Part shown: positions 30,791 through 40,675 of the stretch, one piece after another
How the letters are laid out: each line of letters opens with the position of its first letter
Position numbering within the stretch: position 1 is the first letter of the stretch
NCBI RefSeq assembly: GCF_006540005.1
Contig: NZ_BJOC01000017.1
Span: forward strand, 27,459 to 91,458
Reading direction: 5' to 3'
Source of the DNA: Halomonas halmophila
GTDB taxonomy: Bacteria; Pseudomonadota; Gammaproteobacteria; Pseudomonadales; Halomonadaceae
Length of the DNA stretch: 64,000 nucleotides
Notes under the pieces: model-generated
What the model was told of the DNA's origin: nothing
The model's input: only the letters and a program-made list of their open reading frames with translations
The model's database searches: none
Position numbers and translations under genes: made by a program

Positions 30791-32532
30791 TCGAATACTC
30801 CGGCTGGACTCTCTACAAGCGTCTGATGGGCTATGTCAGGCCGCACTGGCGGGCCTTCTCCCTGGCGGTCGTCGGCTACATCCTGTATGCGGCTTCCAGC
30901 ACGGCACTGGCCGAAATGATGAAGCGCCTGATCGATGGTATCCAGAACCCCGATGCGGCGTTCCGCATGTGGTTGCCGCTGTTCGTTGTCGGCATGTTCG
31001 CCTTTCGCGGCCTGGGTACCTTTCTCGGCACCTATTACATGACCAATGTGGCGCGCAACCTGGTCCATGCCCTGCGCTGTGATGTTTTCAACCACATGCT
31101 GCATCTGCCGGGACGCTTCTTCGACGCTCATTCTTCCGGGCACCTGATCTCGCGGGTCACCTACCACGTGGAGCAGGTGACCGGAGCGGCCACCAAGGCG
31201 ATCACCATCCTGTTGCGGGAAGGCTTCTTCGTCATTGGCCTGGTGGCCTACCTGATGTGGACCAACTGGATGCTGACCCTGCTGTTTCTGGCGGTCACAC
31301 CGCTGATCGGTGGCGTGGTCAGTTATGCCAGCAAGCGTTTTCGGCGGATTTCCCAGCGCATTCAGCGCTCCATGGGCGATGTCACCCATGTGGCCTCCGA
31401 GGCACTGTCCGGCTATCGCGTGGTGCGAACGCATGGCGCGGAGCCCTTTGAAAAGGCGCGCTTTGCCGAGGCCAGCGAAGCCAATCGCCTGCAGAGCATG
31501 AAGGAGGCCCTGACCAAGGCCACCAGCACGCCGGTCATCCAACTGCTGGTGGCGCTGGCCCTGGCCGGTCTGGTTTGGCTTGCCATGTCACCGGCCCTGA
31601 TGGCCGAGATGACGCCGGGTGAATTCGTGGCCTTCATCACGGCGGCCTCCTTGATGGCCAAGCCAGTGCGTCAGCTGACCGAGGTCAATGCCACCGTGCA
31701 AAAGGGCATTGCCGCGGCGGGCGAGCTGTTTGGCCTGCTCGAGGAGCCCGCCGAGAAGGATGACGGCGAACGGCTGCCCGGACGCCTCGAAGGGCGTGTG
31801 CGCTTCGAAGGAGTGCACTTCGCCTACGGCGAGGATCAGCCTGAGGTGCTCAAGGGCATCGATCTCGAGGTCGCCGCCGGTGAAATGGTTGCCATCGTTG
31901 GTCGCTCGGGCAGTGGCAAGTCGACCCTGATGGGGCTCCTGCCGCGCTTCTATTATCCCACCCGGGGGCGCATCCTGTTCGATGAGGTGCCTCTGGAGAG
32001 CTATCAACTGGCCCCCTTGCGACGCTGTATCGCCCTGGTGTCGCAGCAGGTCACGCTGTTCAACGCCAGTATCGCCGACAATATCGCCTACGGGATGGAC
32101 GAGGCCGACCCGGCCGCCATCGAGGTGGCCGCACGCGCCGCCCATGCGCACGAGTTCATCGCCAAACTGGCCGATGGCTATGACACCGTGGTCGGCGAAA
32201 ACGGCGTGATGCTGTCCGGCGGACAGCGTCAGCGCCTGGCCATCGCGCGGGCCATCTACAAGGACTCACCGCTGCTGGTGCTGGACGAGGCGACCTCGGC
32301 ACTGGATACCGAATCCGAGCGCTATATCCAGGCGGCGCTGGAAGAGGTCTGCCGTGGTCGGACCACCTTTGTCATTGCCCATCGTTTGTCGACCATCGAG
32401 CGGGCCGACCGTATCCTGGTCATGGAAGCCGGCGAAATCGTCGAGCAGGGCAGTCATGCCGAGCTGATGGCTCGGGACGGCGCCTATGCGGCCCTGCATC
32501 GGCTGCAGTTCCGTGAGGCCGCGCCGGCATGA
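30787..32532 (+). CDS. msbA: Lipid A flippase MsbA (ABC exporter)
   Basis: Half-transporter that flips core-lipid A across the inner membrane. A GTG start at 30787 overlaps the comEC stop and gives 581 residues, the normal MsbA size; upstream frame belongs to comEC. The six-helix domain (about 1-320) has the MsbA-typical VARNLVHALRCDVFNHMLHLP and SGHLISRVTYHVEQV. The ATPase domain carries GRSGSGKST, LSGGQRQRLAIARA, LLVLDEATSALD and the His switch in IAHRLST. It is coupled to lpxK by ATGA. A TTAGAATCC stretch inside the comEC end (about 30724-30732) could be part of an internal promoter. Confidence 0.96.
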   Translation: MIEYSGWTLYKRLMGYVRPHWRAFSLAVVGYILYAASSTALAEMMKRLIDGIQNPDAAFRMWLPLFVVGMFAFRGLGTFLGTYYMTNVARNLVHALRCDVFNHMLHLPGRFFDAHSSGHLISRVTYHVEQVTGAATKAITILLREGFFVIGLVAYLMWTNWMLTLLFLAVTPLIGGVVSYASKRFRRISQRIQRSMGDVTHVASEALSGYRVVRTHGAEPFEKARFAEASEANRLQSMKEALTKATSTPVIQLLVALALAGLVWLAMSPALMAEMTPGEFVAFITAASLMAKPVRQLTEVNATVQKGIAAAGELFGLLEEPAEKDDGERLPGRLEGRVRFEGVHFAYGEDQPEVLKGIDLEVAAGEMVAIVGRSGSGKSTLMGLLPRFYYPTRGRILFDEVPLESYQLAPLRRCIALVSQQVTLFNASIADNIAYGMDEADPAAIEVAARAAHAHEFIAKLADGYDTVVGENGVMLSGGQRQRLAIARAIYKDSPLLVLDEATSALDTESERYIQAALEEVCRGRTTFVIAHRLSTIERADRILVMEAGEIVEQGSHAELMARDGAYAALHRLQFREAAPA

Positions 32533-33521
32533 ACCGATTGGCCGAGCGCTGGCTGCAGGCCGCCTACGGGGGCGAGGCCTGGTTGGCGCTGCTGCGTCCG
32601 CTGGAGTGGCTGTATCGGCGGGTCGTGCAGCAGCGGGCGCAGGCCTATCGACACGGCCGTCGCGAGACATGGCGGGCGCCGGTGCCAGTGATCGTGGTGG
32701 GCAATATCACCCTGGGCGGCACCGGCAAGTCGCCCCTGGTGGCCTGGCTGGCGCGGCACCTCAAGGAGGCGGGCTGGACGCCGGGCATCCTGTCCCGCGG
32801 GTATGGCGGTCAGGCGGCGCATTATCCGCTGCTGCTGACCCCCGAGACTCGGGTGACCGAGAGCGGCGACGAGCCGCGCATGCTGGCCGACCAGACCGGC
32901 TGCCCGGTGGTGGTCGATCCGCAACGCCCCCGCGGCGGCCGGCGCCTGCTGGAGGCGGGTTGCGATATCCTGCTCAGTGATGACGGCCTGCAGCACCTGG
33001 CCCTGGGGCGGGACCTGGAAATCGTCGTGGTCGATGGGCAGCGCGGCCTGGGCAATGGTCGTTGCCTGCCGGCCGGCCCGCTGCGCGAGCCCGTCGAACG
33101 CCTGGACAGCGTGGATGCGGTGCTGGTCACCGGTGAGACACGCCAGCCATTGCCGGTGGCGAGCCATAGCATGCCGCTCAGGCCTGTGGCCTGGCGGTCC
33201 CTGGCAGATGGTCAGCGGCGGCCCCTGCAGCCCTTGCCGTTCACCGGGCCGGTGCATGCCCTGGCGGGCATCGGCCGGCCGGCGCGCTTCTTCGCCACTC
33301 TGGAGGCGCTGGGGGTCGACTTCTCGGCCCATGCCTTCGCCGATCACCACCGATTCACGGCCGGTGACCTGGCCTTCGCGGATCAGCGGCCCCTGGTGAT
33401 GACGGCCAAGGACGCGGTCAAGTGCCGCGAACTGGCGACGGATGCCTGGAGTCTGGACGTGGAGGCCGAGCCCGACACGGCCTTCGTCGCCTGGCTGAAT
33501 GCTCGCCTGGCAAGGCGCTGA
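32529..33521 (+). CDS. lpxK: Tetraacyldisaccharide 4'-kinase LpxK
   Basis: Phosphorylates the 4' position of the lipid A disaccharide to give lipid IVA at the inner membrane. The protein is 330 residues. An N-terminal membrane-associated helix ([15 protein letters not shown]) precedes the P-loop [53 protein letters not shown] and FADHHRF are conserved. It starts within the msbA stop. Kinase, flippase and the Kdo gene kdsB downstream form one lipopolysaccharide gene run. Confidence 0.97.
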   Translation: MNRLAERWLQAAYGGEAWLALLRPLEWLYRRVVQQRAQAYRHGRRETWRAPVPVIVVGNITLGGTGKSPLVAWLARHLKEAGWTPGILSRGYGGQAAHYPLLLTPETRVTESGDEPRMLADQTGCPVVVDPQRPRGGRRLLEAGCDILLSDDGLQHLALGRDLEIVVVDGQRGLGNGRCLPAGPLREPVERLDSVDAVLVTGETRQPLPVASHSMPLRPVAWRSLADGQRRPLQPLPFTGPVHALAGIGRPARFFATLEALGVDFSAHAFADHHRFTAGDLAFADQRPLVMTAKDAVKCRELATDAWSLDVEAEPDTAFVAWLNARLARR

Positions 33522-33582
33522 ATCTGTTACCCAACCCCGTGCCATCCCCGAGAATGGCCGCAATTGCTCTGGAGGCGACGCG

Positions 33583-33792
33583 ATGGACAAGGAACTACTG
33601 GCAATGCTGGTGTGCCCGCAGTGCAAGGGCAAACTGAAATACGACCGCGAGGCCGACGAGCTGCTGTGCCGGTATGACGGCCTGGCCTATCCGGTGCGCG
33701 ACGGCATTCCGGTCATGCTGCCCGATGAGGCACGTGCCATGGATGTCGACGAAAAGCTGCCGCCGTCTGACGGACGCCGGGATGACGCCTGA
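33583..33792 (+). CDS. ycaR: Trm112-family small zinc-ribbon-like protein (YcaR)
   Basis: 69-residue protein of the UPF0434/Trm112 family, with [18 protein letters not shown], a third Cys in [24 protein letters not shown], and an acidic tail. Trm112 proteins act as partners of methyltransferases in other organisms, but the role of bacterial YcaR between lpxK and kdsB is not established. A GGAGG site lies eight bases before the ATG at 33583. Confidence 0.95.
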   Translation: MDKELLAMLVCPQCKGKLKYDREADELLCRYDGLAYPVRDGIPVMLPDEARAMDVDEKLPPSDGRRDDA

Positions 33793-33802
33793 GGGGGCCG
33801 AG

Positions 33803-34576
33803 ATGCAGGATTTCATCGTCGTGATACCGTCGCGCTTCGCCTCGACACGCCTGCCGGGCAAACCCCTGCTGGAGATTGCCGGTGAGCCCATGGTCAAGCA
33901 TGTCTGGCGCCGGGCCTGTGAAAGCGCGGCCACCCGGGTGGTGATTGCCACCGATGACGAACGGATTCGTGACGCCTTCGCCGGACTGGAAGCGGAAGTG
34001 GTGATGACGCGGCCCGATCATCCCTCCGGCACGGACCGTCTGGCGGAGGTCGCCGCCATCCTGGACTTGCCCGACGACGCCGTGCTGGTCAATGTCCAGG
34101 GGGATGAGCCGCTGATTCCCCCGGCGCTCATCGATCAGGTCGCACAGCGCCTGTTCGATGACACCGGGGCCTCCATTGCCACCCTGGCCGAGCCCATCAC
34201 CGATGTCGATTCGCTGTTCAATCCCAATGCGGTGAAGGTGGTCCGCCAGGCCTCGGGGAGGGCGCTCTACTTCTCGCGGGCGCCGATTCCCTGGGATCGG
34301 CAGGCCTTCGCACAACGCCCCGAGCAGCTCGAGACCGATGCCTGGCTGCGTCATATCGGCATCTATGCCTATCGCGCGAGCTTCCTCGCCGAGTACCTCG
34401 GCTGGGCGGCGTCGCCGCTCGAGCAGCTGGAGCAACTGGAACAACTGCGCGCCCTGCATCATGGTCATGCCATCCAGGTCGGCCTCGCCCGGGAGCCCAA
34501 CCCGGCCGGTGTCGACACCGCCGATGACCTCGAGCGGGTGCGCCAATGGATGCAGGATCAGGGAGCAGGCACATGA
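33803..34576 (+). CDS. kdsB: CMP-Kdo synthetase KdsB
   Basis: Activates Kdo as CMP-Kdo for lipopolysaccharide inner core synthesis. The ATG at 33803 after GAGGGGG gives 257 residues; upstream frame is the shadow of ycaR. Family motifs: [17 protein letters not shown] at the N-terminus (nucleotide binding), [32 protein letters not shown], and [12 protein letters not shown]. The C-terminus contains short QLEQLEQL runs, typical of the family. The stop overlaps the next ATG. Confidence 0.97.
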   Translation: MQDFIVVIPSRFASTRLPGKPLLEIAGEPMVKHVWRRACESAATRVVIATDDERIRDAFAGLEAEVVMTRPDHPSGTDRLAEVAAILDLPDDAVLVNVQGDEPLIPPALIDQVAQRLFDDTGASIATLAEPITDVDSLFNPNAVKVVRQASGRALYFSRAPIPWDRQAFAQRPEQLETDAWLRHIGIYAYRASFLAEYLGWAASPLEQLEQLEQLRALHHGHAIQVGLAREPNPAGVDTADDLERVRQWMQDQGAGT

Positions 34577-35052
34577 TACGGGTGCTTTTCGTCTGTCTGG
34601 GCAATATCTGTCGTTCGCCGACCGCCGAGGGCATGCTGCGTCGCCGGATCCGCGAGGCGGGACTGGCCGACCGGGTCGAGATCGACTCCTGTGGTGTCGG
34701 CCCCTGGCATGTGGGCGAGCCTCCGGATGCCCGGGCACGCAAGGCGGCGGCCAGGCGTGGTCTGGACATCGGCGATCTGCGTGGGCGTCAGCTGGTGGCG
34801 GCGGACTTTTCGCGCTTCGACTACCTGCTGGCCATGGATCACGACAACCTCGCGACCCTGGAGAAGCAACGACCCGCCGACTGCCGGGCGCATGTCGGCC
34901 TCTTCCTGGCATACGCCGGGCTGGCCGACACGCCCGTGCCCGACCCCTATTTCGGCGGCGAGCGTGGTTTCGAGGAGATGATGGATCTGCTCGAGAGTGC
35001 CTGCGAGGGGTTGGTGGCGAGTCTCGAGCAGCGCCTGGAGGCGTCGTCTTGA
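34573..35052 (+). CDS. Low-molecular-weight protein-tyrosine-phosphatase
   Basis: 159-residue phosphatase starting within the kdsB stop. The P-loop CX5R is [10 protein letters not shown] (residues 6-15 region) with catalytic Cys and Arg, and the general acid Asp lies in [15 protein letters not shown]. Such enzymes can dephosphorylate bacterial tyrosine kinases, but no kinase or capsule gene is nearby. The same gene sits between kdsB and murB in P. aeruginosa. MurB starts in its stop codon. Confidence 0.93.
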   Translation: MIRVLFVCLGNICRSPTAEGMLRRRIREAGLADRVEIDSCGVGPWHVGEPPDARARKAAARRGLDIGDLRGRQLVAADFSRFDYLLAMDHDNLATLEKQRPADCRAHVGLFLAYAGLADTPVPDPYFGGERGFEEMMDLLESACEGLVASLEQRLEASS

Positions 35053-36065
35053 GCCTCGATGTGCGGGCCGAGCATGACCTCTCGCGTTTCAACACCCTGG
35101 GGCTGCCGTGTCGTGCCGAGCGTTTCGTGGCGCCGACTTCCGCCGGACAACTGGCCGCCGCCCTGACGCTAGCCGATGAGCAGAACCTCGAGCCCTTGCT
35201 GTTGGGCGGCGGCAGCAATGTCATCCTGCCGCCGCGCCTGCCTCGGCTGGTCATCCAGCCGGCCATGGCCGACTGGCGGTGGCTCGAGGAGGGCGAGTGT
35301 CCGCGGCTCGAGGTCGATGCCGGCGTGGTCTGGCATGACCTGGTCATGGCCCTGGCCGCTCGCGGCATCTGGGGCATCGAGAACCTGGCCCTGATTCCCG
35401 GGCATTGCGGTGCCGCCCCCATCCAGAACATCGGCGCCTATGGCGTCGAGCTGGCCGATGTGGTGGAGGCCGTGCGCGTGGTATCGCTGCATGACGGCCG
35501 GGAGTCGCTGATGGACGCCGAGGCGTGTGCCTTCGGCTATCGCGACAGCATCTTCAAGCGGGAGATGGCGGGCCAGGTGGCGATTACCGGGTTGATTCTG
35601 CGGTTGTCCCGTCGGGCCGCTCCGCGTCTCGATTATGGTGACCTGGCGCAGCGGGTCCCGGCACGGCCGTCAGCCCTGGAGGTGGCCGAAGCCGTGTGTG
35701 CCACGCGCCGCGAGAAGTTGCCGGATCCGGCGGTGCTCGGCAATGCCGGGAGTTTCTTCAAGAACCCGCTGGTGTCCCGCGAGCAAGCCGCTGCCCTGCG
35801 CGAAGCGCATCCCGGGATGCCGCAATTCCCCCAGGCGGCGGGCGTCAAGCTGGCCGCCGGCTGGCTGATCGATCAATGCGGCCTGAAAGGCTGGCGGCGC
35901 GGCCATTTTGGCGTGCATGAGCGTCAGGCGCTGGTCCTGGTGCATCATGGCGGCGGCAGTGCCGTGGAACTGCTGGAACTGGCCGCGGAAGTGGCCGGGC
36001 AGGTGCAGCAGCGCTTCGGCGTGCGCCTGGAGCGCGAGCCGCTGCGGGTCGGTGGCGACAGGTAA
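35049..36065 (+). CDS. murB: UDP-N-acetylenolpyruvoylglucosamine reductase MurB
   Basis: FAD enzyme that reduces UDP-GlcNAc-enolpyruvate to UDP-MurNAc. I place the start at the TTG at 35049, which overlaps the phosphatase stop (TTGA) and gives 338 residues, close to E. coli MurB; a GTG at 35061 is possible. FNTLGLPCRAERF, LLLGGGSNVIL, IPGHCGAAPIQNIGAYG and GNAGSFFKNP are conserved type I MurB motifs; HERQALVLVHHGGGSA closes the substrate domain. The gene ends a run of tightly spaced genes from comEC. A strong terminator follows. Confidence 0.96.
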   Translation: MSLDVRAEHDLSRFNTLGLPCRAERFVAPTSAGQLAAALTLADEQNLEPLLLGGGSNVILPPRLPRLVIQPAMADWRWLEEGECPRLEVDAGVVWHDLVMALAARGIWGIENLALIPGHCGAAPIQNIGAYGVELADVVEAVRVVSLHDGRESLMDAEACAFGYRDSIFKREMAGQVAITGLILRLSRRAAPRLDYGDLAQRVPARPSALEVAEAVCATRREKLPDPAVLGNAGSFFKNPLVSREQAAALREAHPGMPQFPQAAGVKLAAGWLIDQCGLKGWRRGHFGVHERQALVLVHHGGGSAVELLELAAEVAGQVQQRFGVRLEREPLRVGGDR

Positions 36066-36122
36066 GGGACGCTTACTCAGGCCGGCAGGCAGGCGCGCCA
36101 GATTCGCCGCTGCCCGAAAAGC

Positions 36123-36157
36123 AAGCGCCCGCGGCCAATTGGCCGCGGGCGCTTTTT
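36123..36157. terminator. Strong bidirectional terminator between murB and rne
   Basis: A perfect 14-bp GC-rich stem (36123-36136 with 36141-36154), AATT loop and a T run to 36157. It serves murB on the plus strand and rne on the minus strand, where the U tract is shorter. Confidence 0.92.
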
Positions 36158-36181
36158 ACGTCAGGGCAGGGCCGTCCAGCT

Positions 36182-39100
36182 TCAGCCCTGACCACCTTCC
36201 TGCTCACGCTTGCGGCGCTCGCGGGGGTCGTTGTGGGCCCGGCGGCGACGCTTGGGCTCGGCGGGCTTGTCCTCGGCTGCGGGCTGAGCCGCCTTCCCGG
36301 CCGTTTCTGACTCGGCCTTGGCAGTTGCGGTTTCCGCCTTCGGCGCCTCGGATTCGGGCTTGTCAGCTGCCGCTTCCGCCTTCGGTGCCTCGGATTCGGG
36401 CTTGGCAGTTTTCGCTTCCGCCTTCGGTGCCTCGGACTTGGCCTTGTCAGCTGCCGCTTTCGCCTTCGGTGCCTCGGACTTGGCCTTTTCAGCTGTCGCT
36501 TTCGCCTTCGGTGCCTCGGATTCGGCCTTTTCAGCTGTCGCTTCCGCCTTCGGCGTCTCGGACTCGGCCCTGTCAGCTGCCGCTTTCGCCTTCGGTGCCT
36601 CGGATTCGGCCTTGTCAACTGCCGCTTCCGCCTTCGGCGCCTCGGATTCGGCCTTGTCAGCTGCCGCTTCCGCCTTCGGTGCCTCGGATTCGGCCTTGTC
36701 AGCTGTTGCTTCCGCCTTCGGTGCCTCGGATTCGGCCCTGGCAGTTGCTGCTTCCGCCTTCGGTGCCTCGGATTCGGCATTGGCAGCTGCTACTTCCGCC
36801 TTCGGCGCCTCGGATTCGGACTGGGCAGTTTCCGCTTCCGCCTTCGGTGCCTCGGATTCGGACTGGGCAGTTTCCGCTTCCGCCTTCGGCGCCTCGGATT
36901 CGGCCTTGTCAGCTGCCGCTTCCGCCTTCGGCGCATCGGATTCGGCCTTGGCAGTCTCTGCTTTCGCCTTCGGCGCCTCGGACTCGCCCTGGGCCGTCTC
37001 CGCCCCGGATTTCGATGCGCTGGACTCGGTCTTCGGTGACTTGCCAGCGGCCTTCGCCGGTTTCCGGGTATCGGCAGCAGACGCGTCGCTTGCTGTGTCG
37101 TCGGTCTGCTTGGCCGCGGGTGTCGCCTTTTCCTGCGTGGCCTGTGGTGCATCAGCCTTGGACGCTGCCTGGCTAGCACCGGTCTCAGCCTGGGACTTGT
37201 CAGCCGCCGTCGTGGACTGGGCATCGGCCTTGTCGTCGGTCCGGGCGTTGTCCTTGCGGCGCTTGTCGGACTTCGCTTTCTCGGCCTTCGGCTGCTGGGT
37301 TTCCGCAGACCCGGCCTCGGCAGTGGCCGTTGGTGCAGACACTGCCTGGGACGGCTGCGACGCCTCGGCCTGGTCGCCCTGCGCGGTTTCGGCCTCACCG
37401 GGCGCTGCTTCCTGCTGGGCGGCTTCTTCCTGGAGACGCTTCTGCTCGGTTTCGGCCTTGGCGTTCAGGGCGCGCTGACGACTGCGCTGCCGCGGATTGT
37501 TGCGCGTGCGCTTGGGCTTTCCGGCATCCGCCGCGGGCTTGCCATCCTGGCCCTTGTTCTCGGCCTTGGCCGACTCGGCGGCCGGCTTGCCGGCCTCACC
37601 GGACTGGCGATTGTCCGATGCTTTGGCCTGTGGCTCCTGAGGCTTGCCGGATTGCTCCTTGTTGCCCTGGCCCTTGCCGCTCTGGCCCTTGCCCTCGGAC
37701 TTGCCACGGTTGTCTGGCTTGCCGGACTTGTCCTGGGGCTTGCCGCCCTGGTTCTTGGCCTCGGTCTTGTCGCGGTTGTCAGCCGACTTCGGCGACTCCT
37801 GGGCCGCGGCATTCGGCTTGCCACGGTTGTCGTCCTGACGACGTCCCCGGCTGCTGCGCTGCTGGCGGCTCTGGTTGTCGGAGGCGCTGTCATCGTTGCG
37901 CGCAGCGCTCTTGCCGGCATTGTTGCCGCGATTGTTCGGGCGATTGTCCTGACGGTTGTCCTGACGTTCGTCCTGGCGATTGCTGTCACTGCGGCCGGAA
38001 GAGGAGCCGCCACGACGATTGCGCTGGCGTCCACCACCGGAACGGTTCTGGTTGCCATCGCCCTGGCGTTGGTCGCCGCTATCGCGAGCCTGGGGCTGCT
38101 GGCCGGAGGAGCTGGTGTCGGTGCTGGAGGCCTGCGAGGTATCCGCCTCGCCGTTGATCAGGCGGGCAAAGCCCTTGATCAGGCGGCCCATCACGCCGTC
38201 GCGCTGAGCGGGAACCTTCGGGGCGGGCGCTGGCCGGGAGGCGGCCTTGGCCGTCTCCTGAGCCGGCTGGCTGGCGGTGTCCTGCTGCAGGGACGCCGGT
38301 GCTGGTGCGTTGTGCTCCACGGTGGTCACGGCCGCCTCGTCGCGCTTGACGGGCTTGCCGAAGGCCGCTTCGGGTTCGCGACCCACCTCGGTGTCCATGG
38401 AGATCTCGAAGCTGGATTGCACGCCGCCTTCTTCATCGACATGGTCGTCGCGCAGCCGCTGCACGTCGTAGTGCGGCGTATCCATGTCGGGGTGCGGCAA
38501 CAGCACTACACGCACCTGCTGGCGCTGTTCGATGTCGGCGAGCATGCCGCGCTTTTCGTTGAGCAGGTAGGTCGCCACGGGAACCGGCAGGATGGCGCGA
38601 ATCTGGGCGCTGCGTTCCTTCATGGCTTCTTCTTCGATCAGGCGCATGATTGACAGCGAGATCGAGCGAACATCGCGGATCGTGCCCTGGCCGTCGCAAC
38701 GCGGACAGACCACGCCGCTGGTTTCGCCCAGTGAGGGGCGCAGGCGCTGACGCGACATTTCCATCAGGCCGAAGCGCGAGATACGCCCGATCTGCACCCG
38801 GGCGCGGTCGATCTTGAGCGCGTCGCGTACCCGGTTCTCGACCTCGCGCTGGTTGCGCGCCGGGCTCATGTCGATGAAATCGATGACCACCAGTCCGCCG
38901 ATGTCGCGCAGGCGCAGCTGGCGGGCAATCTCGTCGGAGGCCTCGAGGTTGGTCTGCAGCGCGGTTTCCTCGATGTCGCTGCCCCGGGTGGCGCGTGCCG
39001 AGTTGATGTCGATGGACACCAGCGCTTCGGTGTGGTCGATGACGATGGAGCCGCCGGAGGGCAGCTTGACCTCGCGTTCGTAGGCGGTCTCGATCTGCGA

Positions 39101-39907
39101 TTCGATCTGGAAGCGCGAGAACAGGGGGACCTCGTCCGCGTAACGCTTGATCTTCTGCTGATAAGAGGGCATGACCTGGCGAATGAAGGTCAGGGCTTCT
39201 TCATGGACCTTCTCGCTGTCGATCAGTACTTCGCCGATATCCGGACGCAAATAGTCGCGCATGGCGCGAATGATGACGTTGGACTCGCGGTAGATCAGGA
39301 AGGGGGCCGGGCGCTTGCCGGCCTCACCGGTGATCGACTCCCAGACCTGAACCAGGTAGTCCAGGTCCCACTGCAGTTCCTCGGAGGAGCGGCCGATCCC
39401 CGCGGTGCGCACGATCAGGCCCATCTTGTCGGGCACGGTCAGGTCGGCCATGGCCTCCTTGAGCTGGGCACGCTCGTCGCCCTCGATGCGACGCGAGATG
39501 CCGCCGGCACGCGGGTTGTTGGGCATCAGTACCAGGAAGCGACCCGCCAGGCTGATGAAGGTGGTCAGGGCTGCGCCCTTGTTGCCACGCTCTTCCTTGT
39601 CGACCTGGACAATGACTTCCTGGCCTTCCTTGAGGACTTCCTTGATGCTGGGACGGCCGGAAGGCTCCTTGACGAAGTAGTCGCGGGAGACTTCCTTGAG
39701 CGGCAGAAAGCCGTGGCGTTCGGCACCGAAGTCGACGAAGGCCGCTTCCAGGGAGGGTTCGACGCGGGTGATCTTGCCGCGGTAGATATTGGCTTTTTTC
39801 TGTTCCCGGGCACCGGATTCGATGTCCAGGTCGTAGAGGCGTTGTCCATCGACCAGGGCGACACGCAGCTCTTCGGGCTGGGTCGCATTGATGAGCATCC
39901 GTTTCAT
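36182..39907 (-). CDS. rne: Ribonuclease E
   Basis: Endoribonuclease and degradosome scaffold of 1241 residues, starting at the ATG at 39907 ([19 protein letters not shown]). The conserved N-terminal half has an S1 domain ([26 protein letters not shown]), the DNase I-like site with Asp300 ([12 protein letters not shown]) and Asp343 (VIDFIDM), equivalent to E. coli D303/D346, and the zinc-link CPRC. The C-terminal half is disordered: an Arg/Asn/Gly-rich segment ([21 protein letters not shown]), Ala/Lys/Glu stretches, sixteen 14-residue repeats, and the tail [18 protein letters not shown]. An ATG at 40036 would add a non-conserved extension. Monocistronic, with a long leader. Confidence 0.98.
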   Translation of the reverse strand: MKRMLINATQPEELRVALVDGQRLYDLDIESGAREQKKANIYRGKITRVEPSLEAAFVDFGAERHGFLPLKEVSRDYFVKEPSGRPSIKEVLKEGQEVIVQVDKEERGNKGAALTTFISLAGRFLVLMPNNPRAGGISRRIEGDERAQLKEAMADLTVPDKMGLIVRTAGIGRSSEELQWDLDYLVQVWESITGEAGKRPAPFLIYRESNVIIRAMRDYLRPDIGEVLIDSEKVHEEALTFIRQVMPSYQQKIKRYADEVPLFSRFQIESQIETAYEREVKLPSGGSIVIDHTEALVSIDINSARATRGSDIEETALQTNLEASDEIARQLRLRDIGGLVVIDFIDMSPARNQREVENRVRDALKIDRARVQIGRISRFGLMEMSRQRLRPSLGETSGVVCPRCDGQGTIRDVRSISLSIMRLIEEEAMKERSAQIRAILPVPVATYLLNEKRGMLADIEQRQQVRVVLLPHPDMDTPHYDVQRLRDDHVDEEGGVQSSFEISMDTEVGREPEAAFGKPVKRDEAAVTTVEHNAPAPASLQQDTASQPAQETAKAASRPAPAPKVPAQRDGVMGRLIKGFARLINGEADTSQASSTDTSSSGQQPQARDSGDQRQGDGNQNRSGGGRQRNRRGGSSSGRSDSNRQDERQDNRQDNRPNNRGNNAGKSAARNDDSASDNQSRQQRSSRGRRQDDNRGKPNAAAQESPKSADNRDKTEAKNQGGKPQDKSGKPDNRGKSEGKGQSGKGQGNKEQSGKPQEPQAKASDNRQSGEAGKPAAESAKAENKGQDGKPAADAGKPKRTRNNPRQRSRQRALNAKAETEQKRLQEEAAQQEAAPGEAETAQGDQAEASQPSQAVSAPTATAEAGSAETQQPKAEKAKSDKRRKDNARTDDKADAQSTTAADKSQAETGASQAASKADAPQATQEKATPAAKQTDDTASDASAADTRKPAKAAGKSPKTESSASKSGAETAQGESEAPKAKAETAKAESDAPKAEAAADKAESEAPKAEAETAQSESEAPKAEAETAQSESEAPKAEVAAANAESEAPKAEAATARAESEAPKAEATADKAESEAPKAEAAADKAESEAPKAEAAVDKAESEAPKAKAAADRAESETPKAEATAEKAESEAPKAKATAEKAKSEAPKAKAAADKAKSEAPKAEAKTAKPESEAPKAEAAADKPESEAPKAETATAKAESETAGKAAQPAAEDKPAEPKRRRRAHNDPRERRKREQEGGQG
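36310..37000 (-). repeat. 42-base minisatellite in rne encoding about sixteen 14-residue repeats
   Basis: Consensus [14 protein letters not shown], in about 16 head-to-tail copies; boundaries are approximate. SEAPKA is nearly invariant, while the second half varies (AETAQS, AAADKA, TATAKA). All length changes are in frame. The repeat is rich in Ala, Glu and Lys, so it is probably a disordered or single-helix linker between the RNA-binding segment and the C-terminal tail. Confidence 0.95.
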
Positions 39908-40675
39908 GGTGTCTCGCAGTATGGACATGCCGGGGGCGCCCGGAAAGCGCCAGGGGGCTGACGTCGCGCTGCGACAGGCGGGTGTTGCGGCCGGGTGAGG
40001 GCATTCCGGGAACGGCCTGGTCGGCCGTGCCGTCATGCATCGCTCACCACGTCTCGAACCCCATGCCTCTCGCGACGACTATCAAGCCCGTGGGCTTCCT
40101 TGCTCGACGAAGGCGAACCGCTGGGTGCTGCGTGCTTGTGCTCAGCGCATGTCGCGGATGCGGAACTGCGCCCGGCCGTGTCGGTGGCGCTGTGGGCCCT
40201 GCCGGCACGGCGTGATCATGTTGAGTACTCGGCGGAGGCAGGACATGTCTCGGCGGGTCGTCGCCCAGCCGGTCCTTGCAGTCACCGCCAACACCTGGCA
40301 TTCATCGATTCGCCAACGCCGCCCTCGGCACGATGTTGTACGTATCCCGTGATGTCCTCTCGCGCCGTATCGAGGCTTGTCTCGAGTGCGAACGCGATCG
40401 GGCGGGCGTGGCGTTGTATCGCTTGGCTTCGTGTCACTTTACTTCGGCGGCGGGACTTCGGATTGTCGAGAGTCGTCGCGGCCTGATTTTTTCGCTCCGG
40501 CCTGCGTGTGAGTCGTGCAGGCGCTGTGCTGGGTTGAGCACAACTCGGCTTTATCAACCCATTGGAGCGCTTTGGCAATATAACAGTAATGGGGGGTGGC
40601 CAGCAATTGGCGCAGGAAGGCCCGGACTGCGGTAGAATACCCGCTGAATTGCAGTCTCCTGTGGAGTGAGCCGGA
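39908..40675 (-). other. Long 5' leader of rne and rne/rluC control region
   Basis: 768 bases without a convincing gene. Short open frames on both strands lack family signatures and ribosome sites. A good minus-strand promoter at 40577-40606 predicts an rne leader of about 660 bases; rne of E. coli also has a long leader used for autoregulation. An imperfect hairpin pairs 40175-40184 with 40202-40211, and AAGCCC/GGGCTT forms a short one near 40084. For rluC, a TAGAAT (40633-40638) may be a -10, but no good -35 accompanies it. Confidence 0.6.
40577..40606 (-). promoter_or_regulatory. Promoter of rne
   Basis: On the minus strand: TTGCTG (complement 40601-40606), 18-base spacer, TATATT (complement 40577-40582), with TG one base before the -10 (extended -10). 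Predicted start near 40570. Confidence 0.6.

Noticed and set aside
36318..37478. Plus-strand open frame with repeated [17 protein letters not shown] units
   Set aside because: Mirror of the rne minisatellite. RNase E is certain on the other strand.
39908..40675. Small ORFs on both strands in the rne-rluC gap
   Set aside because: No ribosome sites, no recognisable motifs and mutually overlapping; the region is better explained as the rne leader.
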